From: Sva-07 sp031426215 | GTDB lineage: Bacteria; Actinomycetota; Acidimicrobiia; Acidimicrobiales; Ilumatobacteraceae | Reading direction: 5' to 3' | Length of the DNA stretch: 30,569 nt | Assembly (NCBI GenBank): GCA_031426215.1 | Contig: JANPKU010000131.1 | Location: 1-30,569, forward strand | Shown: positions 1 to 8,309 of the stretch, piece by piece | Numbering within the stretch: position 1 is the stretch's first letter | How the letters are laid out: every line of letters starts with the position of its first letter | Program-made: the position numbers and the translations under genes | The notes under the pieces: generated by a model | What the model saw: only the letters and a program-made list of their open reading frames with translations | What the model was told of the DNA's origin: nothing | Databases searched by the model: none

Positions 1-1
1 G

Positions 2-322
2 TGTCGCACCCCCTTCGGGCTCGGGATCGGGCTGAGCACCGGAACGGTCGCGGCAGCGCTCCTCGGGAGCGAGGAACGCGTCGAGTACACGCTCGTCGGC
101 GACGCGGTGAACCTGTGCCAACGGCTCCAACAGTTCGCCGAACCCGGCGAGACCGTGCTGAGCTCGCCGACCTGGGAAGCACTCACCGAGCATCCCGTCG
201 TGTACGAGCAACTCGACTCGCAGCTCGTCAAGGGCCGCGACACCCCGGTCGCGCCCTACCGACTACCGCAACAGACCACGGGACCCACCAGCCAACTCGT
301 AGAGGAAGCAGCACCGACATGA
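2..322 (+). CDS. Class III adenylate/guanylate cyclase, C-terminal fragment (5' end outside window)
   Basis: This is the last 106 codons of a class III nucleotidyl cyclase, which makes cAMP or cGMP from the nucleoside triphosphate. The frame opens at base 2 and reads GLGIGLSTGTV, then EYTLVGDAVNLCQRL, then GETVLSSPTWEAL. This matches the end of the catalytic domain: the GiGixxG strand, the YtviGdxVNxaxRL segment with the Asn and Arg that stabilise the transition state, and the final strand. The metal-binding aspartates and any N-terminal sensor domains lie upstream, so substrate specificity cannot be judged. The stop (320-322) overlaps the ATG of the ABC ATPase gene (ATGA), which suggests translational coupling and a shared operon. 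Family assignment is firm; the regulatory link to the transporter is inference. Confidence 0.88.
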   Translation, partial: CRTPFGLGIGLSTGTVAAALLGSEERVEYTLVGDAVNLCQRLQQFAEPGETVLSSPTWEALTEHPVVYEQLDSQLVKGRDTPVAPYRLPQQTTGPTSQLVEEAAPT

Positions 323-1056
323 CCGACACCATCTCGACCATGACCGAACCAGATCCGGCCACTTCGCCCCTCCGGGGCAACGCCGTGGAGGTCACGGCCG
401 TCTACCGGACATTCGAGCAGGACACTGCTCCCGTGCGCGCTCTCCGCGGCGCGGATCTCACCGTGCGCCAAGGCGAGTTCGTCGCCGTCATGGGGCCGTC
501 GGGTTGCGGCAAGTCGACGATGCTGAATCTCGTCGCCGGGCTCGACGTGCCCGACGAGGGCGAGGTCGTGATCGCGGGCGAATCTCTCGCCGGCAAGGAC
601 GAAAACGCACTGGCGATCATGCGACGCCAACACGTGGGCATCGTGTTCCAATTCTTCAACCTGCTCGAGGGCATGACCGCCCTGGAGAACGTCGTCATGC
701 CGGCCGTGATCGCCGGGCGCAAACGCAAGGTCGCCGAATCCAGGGCTCGCGACCTGCTCGACCTGCTCGGCATCGGCGACAAGGCCAAACAGGCGCCCGG
801 CGTGCTCTCCGGTGGGCAGCGTCAGCGCTTGGCGATCGCCCGAGCCCTCGCCAACGAACCAACGATCGTGCTCGCCGACGAACCGACCGGTGCACTCGAC
901 AGCGAAGGCGGCGAAGAGGTGCTCGAGTTGTTCCGCCGCCTCCACCAGGGCGGTCAGACGATCCTGCTCGTCACTCACGACCAACCGGTCGCCGACGCCG
1001 CGGAACGCATCGTGCACATGAAGGACGGCCGGGTCGCCGACGACGGACTGGGCTGA
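319..1056 (+). CDS. ABC transporter ATPase, MacB/LolD-type
   Basis: A 245-residue ATP-binding subunit of the family that drives MacB/FtsX-type exporters or lipoprotein-release machines. Visible motifs: Walker A GPSGCGKST (59-67), Q-loop Gln111 in VFQFFNL, signature LSGGQ (163-167), Walker B VLADEP (184-189) followed by TGALDS, and the H-loop His220 in LLVTHD. The GALDS form and the LLVTHD ending are typical of the LolD/MacB group. I chose the ATG at 319 because it overlaps the cyclase stop and leaves an N-terminus of normal length; the open frame continues upstream only as cyclase shadow. It is the only ATPase visible beside four permeases, so it probably energises several of them. The first permease starts 6 bases after its stop. 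Confidence 0.95.
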   Translation: MTDTISTMTEPDPATSPLRGNAVEVTAVYRTFEQDTAPVRALRGADLTVRQGEFVAVMGPSGCGKSTMLNLVAGLDVPDEGEVVIAGESLAGKDENALAIMRRQHVGIVFQFFNLLEGMTALENVVMPAVIAGRKRKVAESRARDLLDLLGIGDKAKQAPGVLSGGQRQRLAIARALANEPTIVLADEPTGALDSEGGEEVLELFRRLHQGGQTILLVTHDQPVADAAERIVHMKDGRVADDGLG

Positions 1057-1062
1057 GGCGTC

Positions 1063-3447
1063 GTGCTCGACCGCACGACCGGCGGGCTCGGGTTGTGGGT
1101 CCGATCCGAATGGCGCCGCGGCCGGCGCTCGCTCGTCGGACTGTCGTTGCTCATCGCTCTCGGCGGCGGCGTGACGCTCGCCGCGATCGGTGGCGCCCGC
1201 CGCGCAGACACCGCATTCGACCGGTTCCTCGACCGCGTGTCGTCGCCGGTCGACGTGTCGGCGGCGGGGATCGAGGAGGACCTCAGCGTGTACACCGACG
1301 CCTGGACCGATCTCACCGAACCGATGGCCGACATACCCGGGGTTCGGGGTGTGACACCGGTGTCGTGGATGGCGGTCGCCTACGAAATCGACGGCAAGCC
1401 ATCGCAGTTCTTCTCGGTCGCCACCGGTCCGTCGGCAGGAGATTCACCCCCGCCCGGCCGGCAGATCATCGAGGGTCGCTCCGCGGATCCACAGGTAGCG
1501 GACGAGGTCACGATCAACGAGGAGGCACGACGGCAGATGGGCGTCTACGTCGGCGACCGGATCACGCTGCGGTCGTACGCATCCGACCAGCTCAACGCAT
1601 TCATGGGCAGTGCCGTCGAGGAAGATCGCGGGCCGCGTGTCGACGTGGTGGTCACCGGAATCCACCGGAGTGCAGAAGACATCTCCGACTTCCCCGAGGC
1701 GATGGTGCTCCTGACTCCCACATTCCACCAGCAGTACGGCGATCGGATCGTGCACTGCGACTGCTCGTTCTGGGTCGCCGCGTCACGATCGGACGCCGAC
1801 GCCATTGCCGCTGCGCTCCCCGCACTGATCGGCGACTATCCACTCGCCGTCCAGAAGGTCGACGGACCGGTGCGAACCCGTGTGGCTCGATCGGTGGCAC
1901 TCGAGGTCGGCGCATTGCAGATCGCAGCTCTCGTCGCCGCGATCGCATCGATGCTCGTGATCTCTCAAGCCCTGGCCCGCCACGTCGGCGGCGACGAATC
2001 GACCAGCCCGGCACTCGCAGCCATCGGCGCGACACGACTCCAGGTCGTTCGGGGGTGGACGGTCCTCCTGCTCCCGGTTGCGCTGCTTGGTGCGATCGGC
2101 GCGGTGGTGCTGGCGACCGCGTTCTCCCCGCTTCTCCCTCGCGGGCTGGCCCGTCGAGCCGAGATCGACACCGGGATTCGGTTCGACACGATCGCGTTCG
2201 TCGGCGGTGGCCTCGTGCTCCTCGTCGTCACGGTGGGCCTCGCCATTCTCGCCGCCGCTGTGGCGACCGGTCAGCAACGCTCAGAGACCGTGCGACGTGC
2301 GCGATCATGGGGGACATCGATCAGCCCGCCGGCCACCATCGGCACGAGCTTCGCCTTCGAGCCCTCGCGAGACCGGTCGCGGATCGTCGCCGCCAGCGCC
2401 ATCGGTGGCCTCGCCATCGCCATCGGATGTGCGATCGCCGTCGCCCTGGTCGACGAGTCGACCAGCGAGGTGCTGGGCACCCCAAGCGCGTTCGCGGCCG
2501 ACTGGGACCTCCAGCTCACGGCGCAGCCCGACGATCCCGACGCCGTCATCGCCGCCGCCTCGGCTGACCCCGGCGTCGAAGCCTTGGCCCTGCAGTTCGC
2601 CGTCACCGGTAACCAGTTCGTCATCACGGGCCCCGATGGAACCGGCCTCGTGTCGCCGCAGACGTTCCAGAGCATCACCGGCTCGATGGGGCCGTTCATC
2701 GACCGGGGACAGCCGGTGGCAACGGTCGACGACGTCGTACTCGGCGAAACGATCGCCGCATCGATTGGCGCCGACATCGGCGATGTCGTCACCGTCGACG
2801 CGGGCGAACAAGGAGACCAAGAGTTCATCGTGAGCGGAATCGGGCGTCTGAGCGACGGCGACGAGACCGACCTCGCCTTCGTCACCACCGCGGATGGGCT
2901 CACGCGACTGCAGAGTTCTGACCAACTCGCCATCAACGGTGCATTCCTCCGCCTCGGCGATGCCGATGCAGCGAGCCGGGCTCGGCTCGCGGACCTCGGG
3001 TTCGTGCCGACGACTCCCCCGTCGCGCGTCGCGAATCTCAGCCAGATCGGTTCGGTGCCGAAGCTGTTGGCGATCGCGCTTGCCCTGCTCGGCATCGGTG
3101 GCGCCACTCACGGGCTGCTCGTGGCCAGCACCCGTCGCCGCGCCGACCTCGCGATTGTTCGCGCGTTGGGCTTCACCCCACGCCAAGCGGCGTCGTCGAT
3201 CCGCTGGCAGGGAATCATGATCACCGCGATCGCCGTCACCGTCGGCGTACCGCTCGGGGTGGTCATCGGTCGCCTCGTGTGGAAGCAGGTCGCCGCCGGT
3301 GTCGGCGCCGTCGACCTCGTCTCGATCCCGTGGTCGATGATCGTGATCGCTCCACTCGTGGCCTCGGCCGCAATGGTCGCGATCGCGTCGCTCGTCGGAC
3401 GTCGGGCAGCCCACCTCCAACCGGCGACCGTGCTGAGGAGCGAGTGA
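1063..3447 (+). CDS. Double-FtsX ABC transporter permease (first of three in tandem)
   Basis: A 794-residue inner-membrane permease starting at GTG. The layout is a first membrane helix (about 24-42) ending in GGARRADTAFDRF, a large outside domain, three helices of a first FtsX domain (about 275-400), a helix around 445-465, a second outside domain, and a C-terminal FtsX domain with three helices (about 665-785). The second FtsX domain carries the signature shared by all four permeases here: RRRADLAIVRALG, WQG, then PLGVVIGRLVW, ending ATVLRSE. The first outside loop has an unusual HCDC motif (231-234). It is probably partnered with the upstream ATPase, and the substrate is unknown. These permeases usually move lipids, lipoproteins or peptides, or act mechanically on the cell wall. 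Confidence 0.9.
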   Translation: MLDRTTGGLGLWVRSEWRRGRRSLVGLSLLIALGGGVTLAAIGGARRADTAFDRFLDRVSSPVDVSAAGIEEDLSVYTDAWTDLTEPMADIPGVRGVTPVSWMAVAYEIDGKPSQFFSVATGPSAGDSPPPGRQIIEGRSADPQVADEVTINEEARRQMGVYVGDRITLRSYASDQLNAFMGSAVEEDRGPRVDVVVTGIHRSAEDISDFPEAMVLLTPTFHQQYGDRIVHCDCSFWVAASRSDADAIAAALPALIGDYPLAVQKVDGPVRTRVARSVALEVGALQIAALVAAIASMLVISQALARHVGGDESTSPALAAIGATRLQVVRGWTVLLLPVALLGAIGAVVLATAFSPLLPRGLARRAEIDTGIRFDTIAFVGGGLVLLVVTVGLAILAAAVATGQQRSETVRRARSWGTSISPPATIGTSFAFEPSRDRSRIVAASAIGGLAIAIGCAIAVALVDESTSEVLGTPSAFAADWDLQLTAQPDDPDAVIAAASADPGVEALALQFAVTGNQFVITGPDGTGLVSPQTFQSITGSMGPFIDRGQPVATVDDVVLGETIAASIGADIGDVVTVDAGEQGDQEFIVSGIGRLSDGDETDLAFVTTADGLTRLQSSDQLAINGAFLRLGDADAASRARLADLGFVPTTPPSRVANLSQIGSVPKLLAIALALLGIGGATHGLLVASTRRRADLAIVRALGFTPRQAASSIRWQGIMITAIAVTVGVPLGVVIGRLVWKQVAAGVGAVDLVSIPWSMIVIAPLVASAAMVAIASLVGRRAAHLQPATVLRSE

Positions 3448-3480
3448 GCGCACCGTGAGCGAAGCACTTGGGGGCAACAG

Positions 3481-5850
3481 ATGAGCGGGGCGACGCTGTG
3501 GGCCCGCAACGACATCCGTCGAGGATGGACATCGCTCGTGGTCGTGGGACTGCTGGTGGCGGTCGCCGGCGGAGCCGTCATGGCCGGCGTCGCAGGGGCA
3601 CGTCGGGCGGGCGAATCCATCGACCGCTTCCTCGCCGACAGCGGATTCTCCGATGTCACGATCTACACCGAGAGCCCGCTCGACCCGACACTCCGCGCTG
3701 AACTCGAGGCCGACCCACGGGTCACCGACCTTGCCAACGTGCGGGTGGTGCTGGCGACGCCGACGACGATCAGTCCCGGGCTGGGCGGCGTCACCCTGGT
3801 CGTGCCCGACGAGTACTTCGGCGACCTCGTTCGCCCACGCCTCGTGAGTGGCACCTACCCCTCCGGTCCAGATGAGATCGCGATGACCGAGGGGGCAGCC
3901 CAACTGGGTTTCGAGGTCGGTGAGCGGGTCGATATGGTGCTGCTCACCCCAGCGGGTCTCGAGTCGTGCATCGTGGGGGGCGAGTGTCTCCCTGAAGCTG
4001 CAGGCACAGTGACCATCACTGCGATCATCCGCGGCCCCAGCGATCTGGCACCTGACGCATTCGGACAAGGTGTCTTCCTCGCGCGAACGGCCTTTCTCGG
4101 TGCGCGGGGCGGAGATGCAAATGCCACGGGTCGCATCACCGACGTCTTCCTCACACCCGACACGGTGATCGACGGCATCGTGACCGATTACTCCACGAAG
4201 ATCGCCAACGGTGACCTCGGCACCTCGTTCGACGAAGTCGTGGGTGCCCGTCGGGCCGCCGAGGTGCAACGAGACGCTCTGCTGATCGGCACGGTGATTG
4301 CTGCGGTTGCCGGACTCCTCATCGCCGGGCAGGGCTTCGGCAGAGTCCTGTCGCAACGATCCTCGGATGCGGCAACGCTGGCCGCGCTGGGGATGCCGTC
4401 AGGCCAGCGGACGATGGCTGGTTGGATGCCTGGGCTCGCCGTTGCGGCGTTCGGTGCGGTGCTCACCGTTCCGGTCGCCATCGCATTGTCACCGTTGTTT
4501 CCGCTACGAGCCGCGCGGCGGGCGGACCCCGACGTCGGTGTGCACGCCGACCTGCAGGTCCTGATCGTGGGTGCACTGCTCACGTTCGCGTTCGGCGCCG
4601 GTGCCGCGCTCCTGTCGGCCGCACTCTGGAGCCGCACGAAGGGTTCGGACCGAGCCGGCACCACCGTCTCGGTCGCCAACCAGCTGGCGGTTCAGCTCCG
4701 GCTGCCACCCGTGCCGACGATGGGATCACGCTTCGCCCTCGAGCGCGGCCGAGCGGCACGACGCACTCCCGTGCTTCCGGCGCTCGCCGGGTCGGCGGCG
4801 GCGATTGCGGTGATCGTCGGTGCACTGGTCCTCGCCGCCAGCCTCGACGGATTGCTGACGACACCAGCGCGCTACGGCGCCCCGTGGGACCTCCAAGTCG
4901 GGGCCGGAGAGGAATTCGAAACGGCCCGGAGACTGATCACCGGCGATGATCGCGTCAGCGCTGCGACACTGGCGGGTGCCGGTGAACTGAACATCTCGGT
5001 GAACGGATCCCTTCCGGACCAGGTGTCCGCGATCGGGTTCGAATCGCTGAAGGGTTCGATCGAACCGGTCGTGCTCGAGGGTCAGGCCCCGGCCGGACCC
5101 GACGAGGTGCTCGTCGGATCGGCGACGCTCGACCGGCTCGGTCTCGACGTCGGGGACGTGGTCGAACTGAGTGGACCCGGAGGGGAACAGACAGTGACCG
5201 TCGTCGGTCGCGCCATCGTGCCGATTGTCGGGAGCTCGTTCACCGACGAGGGCATCGTCGTACCACTCGACGCGTTCAGGACACTCGGGGGAAAGGACCT
5301 CGTGGCCAGCCGCGACGCCGAGACCGTCATCCTCACGAGGCTCGTTGACGGCGCCGACGTCGAGAGGTTCCGTTCGGAACTCGAAGCCGAAGGCCGGTTC
5401 ATCGACGGCACCTTCCGGCAATCGAGCGTGAGCGTGCTCACCGAGGTCCGGGGCATCCCCTTCTACGTCGCCGCGTTCACGGGGTTCATCGGCGCACTCG
5501 CCGTCCTTCACGCCCTGATCGTCACTGCCCGCCGCCGCCGGGGTGACCTCGCAGTGATGCGGGCAATCGGCTGCCGAGGGCGTCAGACAGGCGGGGTGAT
5601 CCATTGGCAGGGCTTCTTCCTGGCAGTGACAGCAATCGCCTTCGGTTTCCCCATCGGATTGACCGGCGGCCGGCAGCTCTGGACCGTCATCGCGGACGAC
5701 ACGAACGTGCTCAGCGTGATCGAGACGCCGTGGGCCGCGATCGCCATTGTTGCCACGGCTGCTGTCCTCGCGGCCGCAGTCGTGCTTGCCACCGGCCCAG
5801 CCTGGGCGGCCAGCCGGCGGCGACCATCGAGCGACCTGAGGGCAGAGTGA
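3481..5850 (+). CDS. Double-FtsX ABC transporter permease (second of three)
   Basis: A 789-residue paralogue of the preceding permease, starting at ATG 3481 about 5 bases after a GGGGG stretch that can serve as ribosome binding site. The order is the same: an N-terminal helix (about 18-38) followed by GARRAGESIDRF, an outside domain, an FtsX domain (about 265-390), a helix near 435-460, a second outside domain, and a C-terminal FtsX domain. The last carries RRRRGDLAVMRAIG, HWQG, FPIGLTGGRQLW and the ending DLRAE. Cys163 and Cys169 in the first outside loop could form a disulfide. It lies 33 bases after the first permease on the same strand, so it is presumably in the same operon. The sequences have diverged clearly, so this is an old duplication rather than a recent repeat. 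Confidence 0.9.
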   Translation: MSGATLWARNDIRRGWTSLVVVGLLVAVAGGAVMAGVAGARRAGESIDRFLADSGFSDVTIYTESPLDPTLRAELEADPRVTDLANVRVVLATPTTISPGLGGVTLVVPDEYFGDLVRPRLVSGTYPSGPDEIAMTEGAAQLGFEVGERVDMVLLTPAGLESCIVGGECLPEAAGTVTITAIIRGPSDLAPDAFGQGVFLARTAFLGARGGDANATGRITDVFLTPDTVIDGIVTDYSTKIANGDLGTSFDEVVGARRAAEVQRDALLIGTVIAAVAGLLIAGQGFGRVLSQRSSDAATLAALGMPSGQRTMAGWMPGLAVAAFGAVLTVPVAIALSPLFPLRAARRADPDVGVHADLQVLIVGALLTFAFGAGAALLSAALWSRTKGSDRAGTTVSVANQLAVQLRLPPVPTMGSRFALERGRAARRTPVLPALAGSAAAIAVIVGALVLAASLDGLLTTPARYGAPWDLQVGAGEEFETARRLITGDDRVSAATLAGAGELNISVNGSLPDQVSAIGFESLKGSIEPVVLEGQAPAGPDEVLVGSATLDRLGLDVGDVVELSGPGGEQTVTVVGRAIVPIVGSSFTDEGIVVPLDAFRTLGGKDLVASRDAETVILTRLVDGADVERFRSELEAEGRFIDGTFRQSSVSVLTEVRGIPFYVAAFTGFIGALAVLHALIVTARRRRGDLAVMRAIGCRGRQTGGVIHWQGFFLAVTAIAFGFPIGLTGGRQLWTVIADDTNVLSVIETPWAAIAIVATAAVLAAAVVLATGPAWAASRRRPSSDLRAE

Positions 5851-5859
5851 TGCTGGCAC
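5847..5859 (+). promoter_or_regulatory. Recurrent motif copy 1 (GTGATGCTGGCAC)
   Basis: This 13-base string starts within the last bases of the second permease gene and continues into the short gap before the third. The same 13 bases recur at 8281-8293, and the core TGCTGGCAC sits inside the palindrome at 14975-14992. It is a candidate protein-binding site; function is inferred only from repetition at gene junctions. Confidence 0.3.
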
Positions 5860-5887
5860 ACGAGGAGCTCAGGACAGGCGAAGCGGA

Positions 5888-8266
5888 GTGAGCCCGGTCT
5901 GGATGTGGGTTCGCGTCGAGTGGCGGGGCCGCTGGCGGGCGCTCATCGGGCTGCTGCTCTTGATTGCCTTTGCAACGGCTTCCGTCCAGGCGACCGCTGC
6001 GGGAGCGCGTCGAGGTGCCACGGCAGTTGACCGGTTGCTCGACGTCACCGAACCGGCGACGTTGATGGTGCTGCTCAACCGTGGTGCGTTCGACTGGGAC
6101 GTGGTCCGGTCGATGCCGCAGGTCGAGGCCGTCGCCGCGTTCGCCGTCGCCGGCTTCGCCGTCGAGGGGATCGACGATCAGCCGGACATCGATCCGGTCT
6201 CGCTGGGCACCTTCCCGTTCGTCGACCGCGAGGTGCTCGACACGATCGAGCGGCCGGTGGTTCTCGCCGGCCGGCGTCCCGACCCGTCACGTGTCGACGA
6301 GGTCGCCGTGACGGCGAACTTCGCCGACCGATTCGACAAAGACGTCGGTGACCCTGTGACCCTGCGCCTGTTCAGCGCCGAGCAACTCGACAACCAGGAT
6401 GAGAGTGCACCGCTCGGACCGACCGTCGGTGCGACGATCGTCGGGGTCATCCGAAGTCCATGGTTCAGTGACGCTGCCGATCGCCCGAATGGTTTCGTCA
6501 TCACGTCGCCGGGTCTGTACGAGCGGTACCCGGACAACGTGGTTGGTCGAGACGGCGCGGTGAACGTGAACGCCATCGTGCGCCTCCGATCGGGCGCCGT
6601 AGGGATCGACGATTTCGAGCGAGAGTTCGCCCGCCTGACGGGGATCGAGAACGCCGATTTCCAAAGCCTCGAGGACGCGGCCCAGCACATCCGCGAGGTC
6701 ACGGCGTTCGAGGCGCGAGCGTTGTTGCTGCTCGCTCTGACCGCGCTGTTGGCGAGCATGGTGCTGCTCGGAGTGGCGATCTCTCGCTTCACCGCTGCGT
6801 CGTTCGTCGATCTCGAGGTGTTGCGGACGTTCGGACTCACACCGACACAGTCAGGGGCGGCCGCCGCCGTGGCGCCCACATCGGCCGCGGTGGGGGGCGT
6901 CGTGCTCGCAGGCGTCGCGGCACTGTGGATGTCGCGCTGGTTCCCCTTCGGCAACGCCTCGTTCGTGGAACCGTCGCCGGGAACATCGTTCGATCCGCTG
7001 GTGCTGCTCCCGGCGCTGATCGTCGTTCCGCTGTTCACCCTCGCAGTCAGTCTTCGTTCGCTCCGTGCCGCTCATCGCGTCGGTGAGCCGACCGGCGGGG
7101 TGTCGTTCGTCGAGGCGACGACAGCGAACTGGCCACTCACGCTCGGCCTCGGCATGCGGTTCGCACTCTCGGGGCGATCCACCCCCAGCTCGGCGTCGGG
7201 GCGACCGGCACTGCTCGGAGCGGTGCTCGGGGTCGCCGGGGTCGCCTCCGCACTGACGTTTGCTCACGGCATCGCGGACGCCACCGACGGCTACGAGCGA
7301 TTCGGTCAGACCTATGAGCTCGGCGCCTTCCTGGGCATTGGCGGACAAGACTTCCTCGATGCGGCATCGACGCTGACCACGATCGCCGCCGACCCGGACG
7401 TCGACGGCGTGCTCGACGCAGCCAACGACGTGGCGAGCACCGACAACGGTTCGGTCTCGGTGTTCACCTACGCACCGGTCGGTGATCCCGTCGACGTCGT
7501 CGTCACCGACGGACGTCTCCCATCCACGTCTTCGGAGATCGCACTCGCTCCCCGGTCGGCCGAACAGGAAGGTGTCGGCGTCGGTGACACGGTCACGCTC
7601 ACCGGGCCGAACGGATCGTCGACGCTCACCGTCACCGGTGTGGCCTTTGTGCCTGCAGGCCCGCACAACGGCTACGCGTCGGGCGGCTGGGTCCGGCCGG
7701 ACGGATACCAGGAACTCTTCGACGGGTTCCGATTCCACTTCGGTCTCGTCTCGACCGCACCGGGCGCCGACACACAGGCGGTCGTCGACCGACTCGCCGA
7801 CAACGGCGTCAGCGTCGAACCCGGACCGATCATCGCTCCGCTCGAACGAAGCGAACTCGCCGAGCTCGAGACGATTCCGCTGTTCCTCGCAGCGTTCCTC
7901 GCTCTGCTCGGCATCGGCGCTGTCGCCCACACGCTCGCCTCGACCGCCCGTCGTCGGCGCCACGACATCGCGATGCTGCGAGCGCTCGGCATGCGACCGC
8001 GCAACAGCGGGGCCATCGTCTTCGTCCAGGCCGGCGCGATCGCCCTCGTCGGTCTCGTGATCGGGCTACCGCTGGGCGTCGTGCTAGGACGCTCGGTGTG
8101 GAGATCCGTAGCGCTGGACACACCGGTCGAGTTCGTCGTACCCGACAACTGGGGGATGATCGTCCTGATAGCGCTGGCTGTCGTGGCGTTGGCTGGCCTC
8201 CTCGCCGTGTGGCCGTCGAGGCGCTGCGCATCCCTCGTTCTCGCCGAAGAACTGCGCTCCGAATGA
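5888..8266 (+). CDS. Double-FtsX ABC transporter permease (third of three)
   Basis: A 792-residue permease starting at GTG 5888, preceded by AGCGGA. Its N-terminus (WMWVRVEWRGRWRALIGLLLLIAF) is close in style to the first permease, with the post-helix motif GARRGATAVDRLL. Then come an outside domain, a first FtsX domain (about 275-400), a helix around 445, a second outside domain and the C-terminal FtsX domain. That domain has RRRRHDIAMLRALG, LPLGVVLGRSVW and the ending ELRSE. The WQG of its siblings is FVQAG here. The 37-base gap from the second permease holds a copy of the TGCTGGCAC motif. With the ATPase it could form a homo- or heterodimeric exporter; which permeases pair cannot be told from sequence alone. 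Confidence 0.9.
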   Translation: MSPVWMWVRVEWRGRWRALIGLLLLIAFATASVQATAAGARRGATAVDRLLDVTEPATLMVLLNRGAFDWDVVRSMPQVEAVAAFAVAGFAVEGIDDQPDIDPVSLGTFPFVDREVLDTIERPVVLAGRRPDPSRVDEVAVTANFADRFDKDVGDPVTLRLFSAEQLDNQDESAPLGPTVGATIVGVIRSPWFSDAADRPNGFVITSPGLYERYPDNVVGRDGAVNVNAIVRLRSGAVGIDDFEREFARLTGIENADFQSLEDAAQHIREVTAFEARALLLLALTALLASMVLLGVAISRFTAASFVDLEVLRTFGLTPTQSGAAAAVAPTSAAVGGVVLAGVAALWMSRWFPFGNASFVEPSPGTSFDPLVLLPALIVVPLFTLAVSLRSLRAAHRVGEPTGGVSFVEATTANWPLTLGLGMRFALSGRSTPSSASGRPALLGAVLGVAGVASALTFAHGIADATDGYERFGQTYELGAFLGIGGQDFLDAASTLTTIAADPDVDGVLDAANDVASTDNGSVSVFTYAPVGDPVDVVVTDGRLPSTSSEIALAPRSAEQEGVGVGDTVTLTGPNGSSTLTVTGVAFVPAGPHNGYASGGWVRPDGYQELFDGFRFHFGLVSTAPGADTQAVVDRLADNGVSVEPGPIIAPLERSELAELETIPLFLAAFLALLGIGAVAHTLASTARRRRHDIAMLRALGMRPRNSGAIVFVQAGAIALVGLVIGLPLGVVLGRSVWRSVALDTPVEFVVPDNWGMIVLIALAVVALAGLLAVWPSRRCASLVLAEELRSE

Positions 8267-8280
8267 TGGTCGTTGAAACG

Positions 8281-8296
8281 GTGATGCTGGCACCCC
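8281..8296 (+). promoter_or_regulatory. Recurrent motif copy 2, upstream of the histidine kinase
   Basis: GTGATGCTGGCACCCC lies in the 43-base gap between the third permease and the kinase gene. Its first 13 bases equal 5847-5859, and its 12-base core TGCTGGCACCCC equals bases 14980-14991 of the palindrome before the lipoprotein gene. It lies just upstream of the kinase start, as an operator would, but no regulator is known. Confidence 0.35.
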
Positions 8297-8309
8297 CGAA
8301 GTACCGAAG

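Noticed and set aside
1..318. N-terminal extension of the ATPase frame to base 1
   Set aside because: The first 106 codons of that frame are a shadow of the cyclase gene in the +2 frame and have no ABC features.
3440..3486. Repeated GTGAGCG/ATGAGCG strings between the first two permeases
   Set aside because: Short G+C-rich matches of this length are expected by chance, and no regular spacing is present.
2305..4356. Minus-strand open frame of 683 codons opposite the first two permeases
   Set aside because: It is Arg/Asp/His-rich with no recognisable domain and lies exactly opposite well-supported permease genes; a normal shadow in high-GC DNA.
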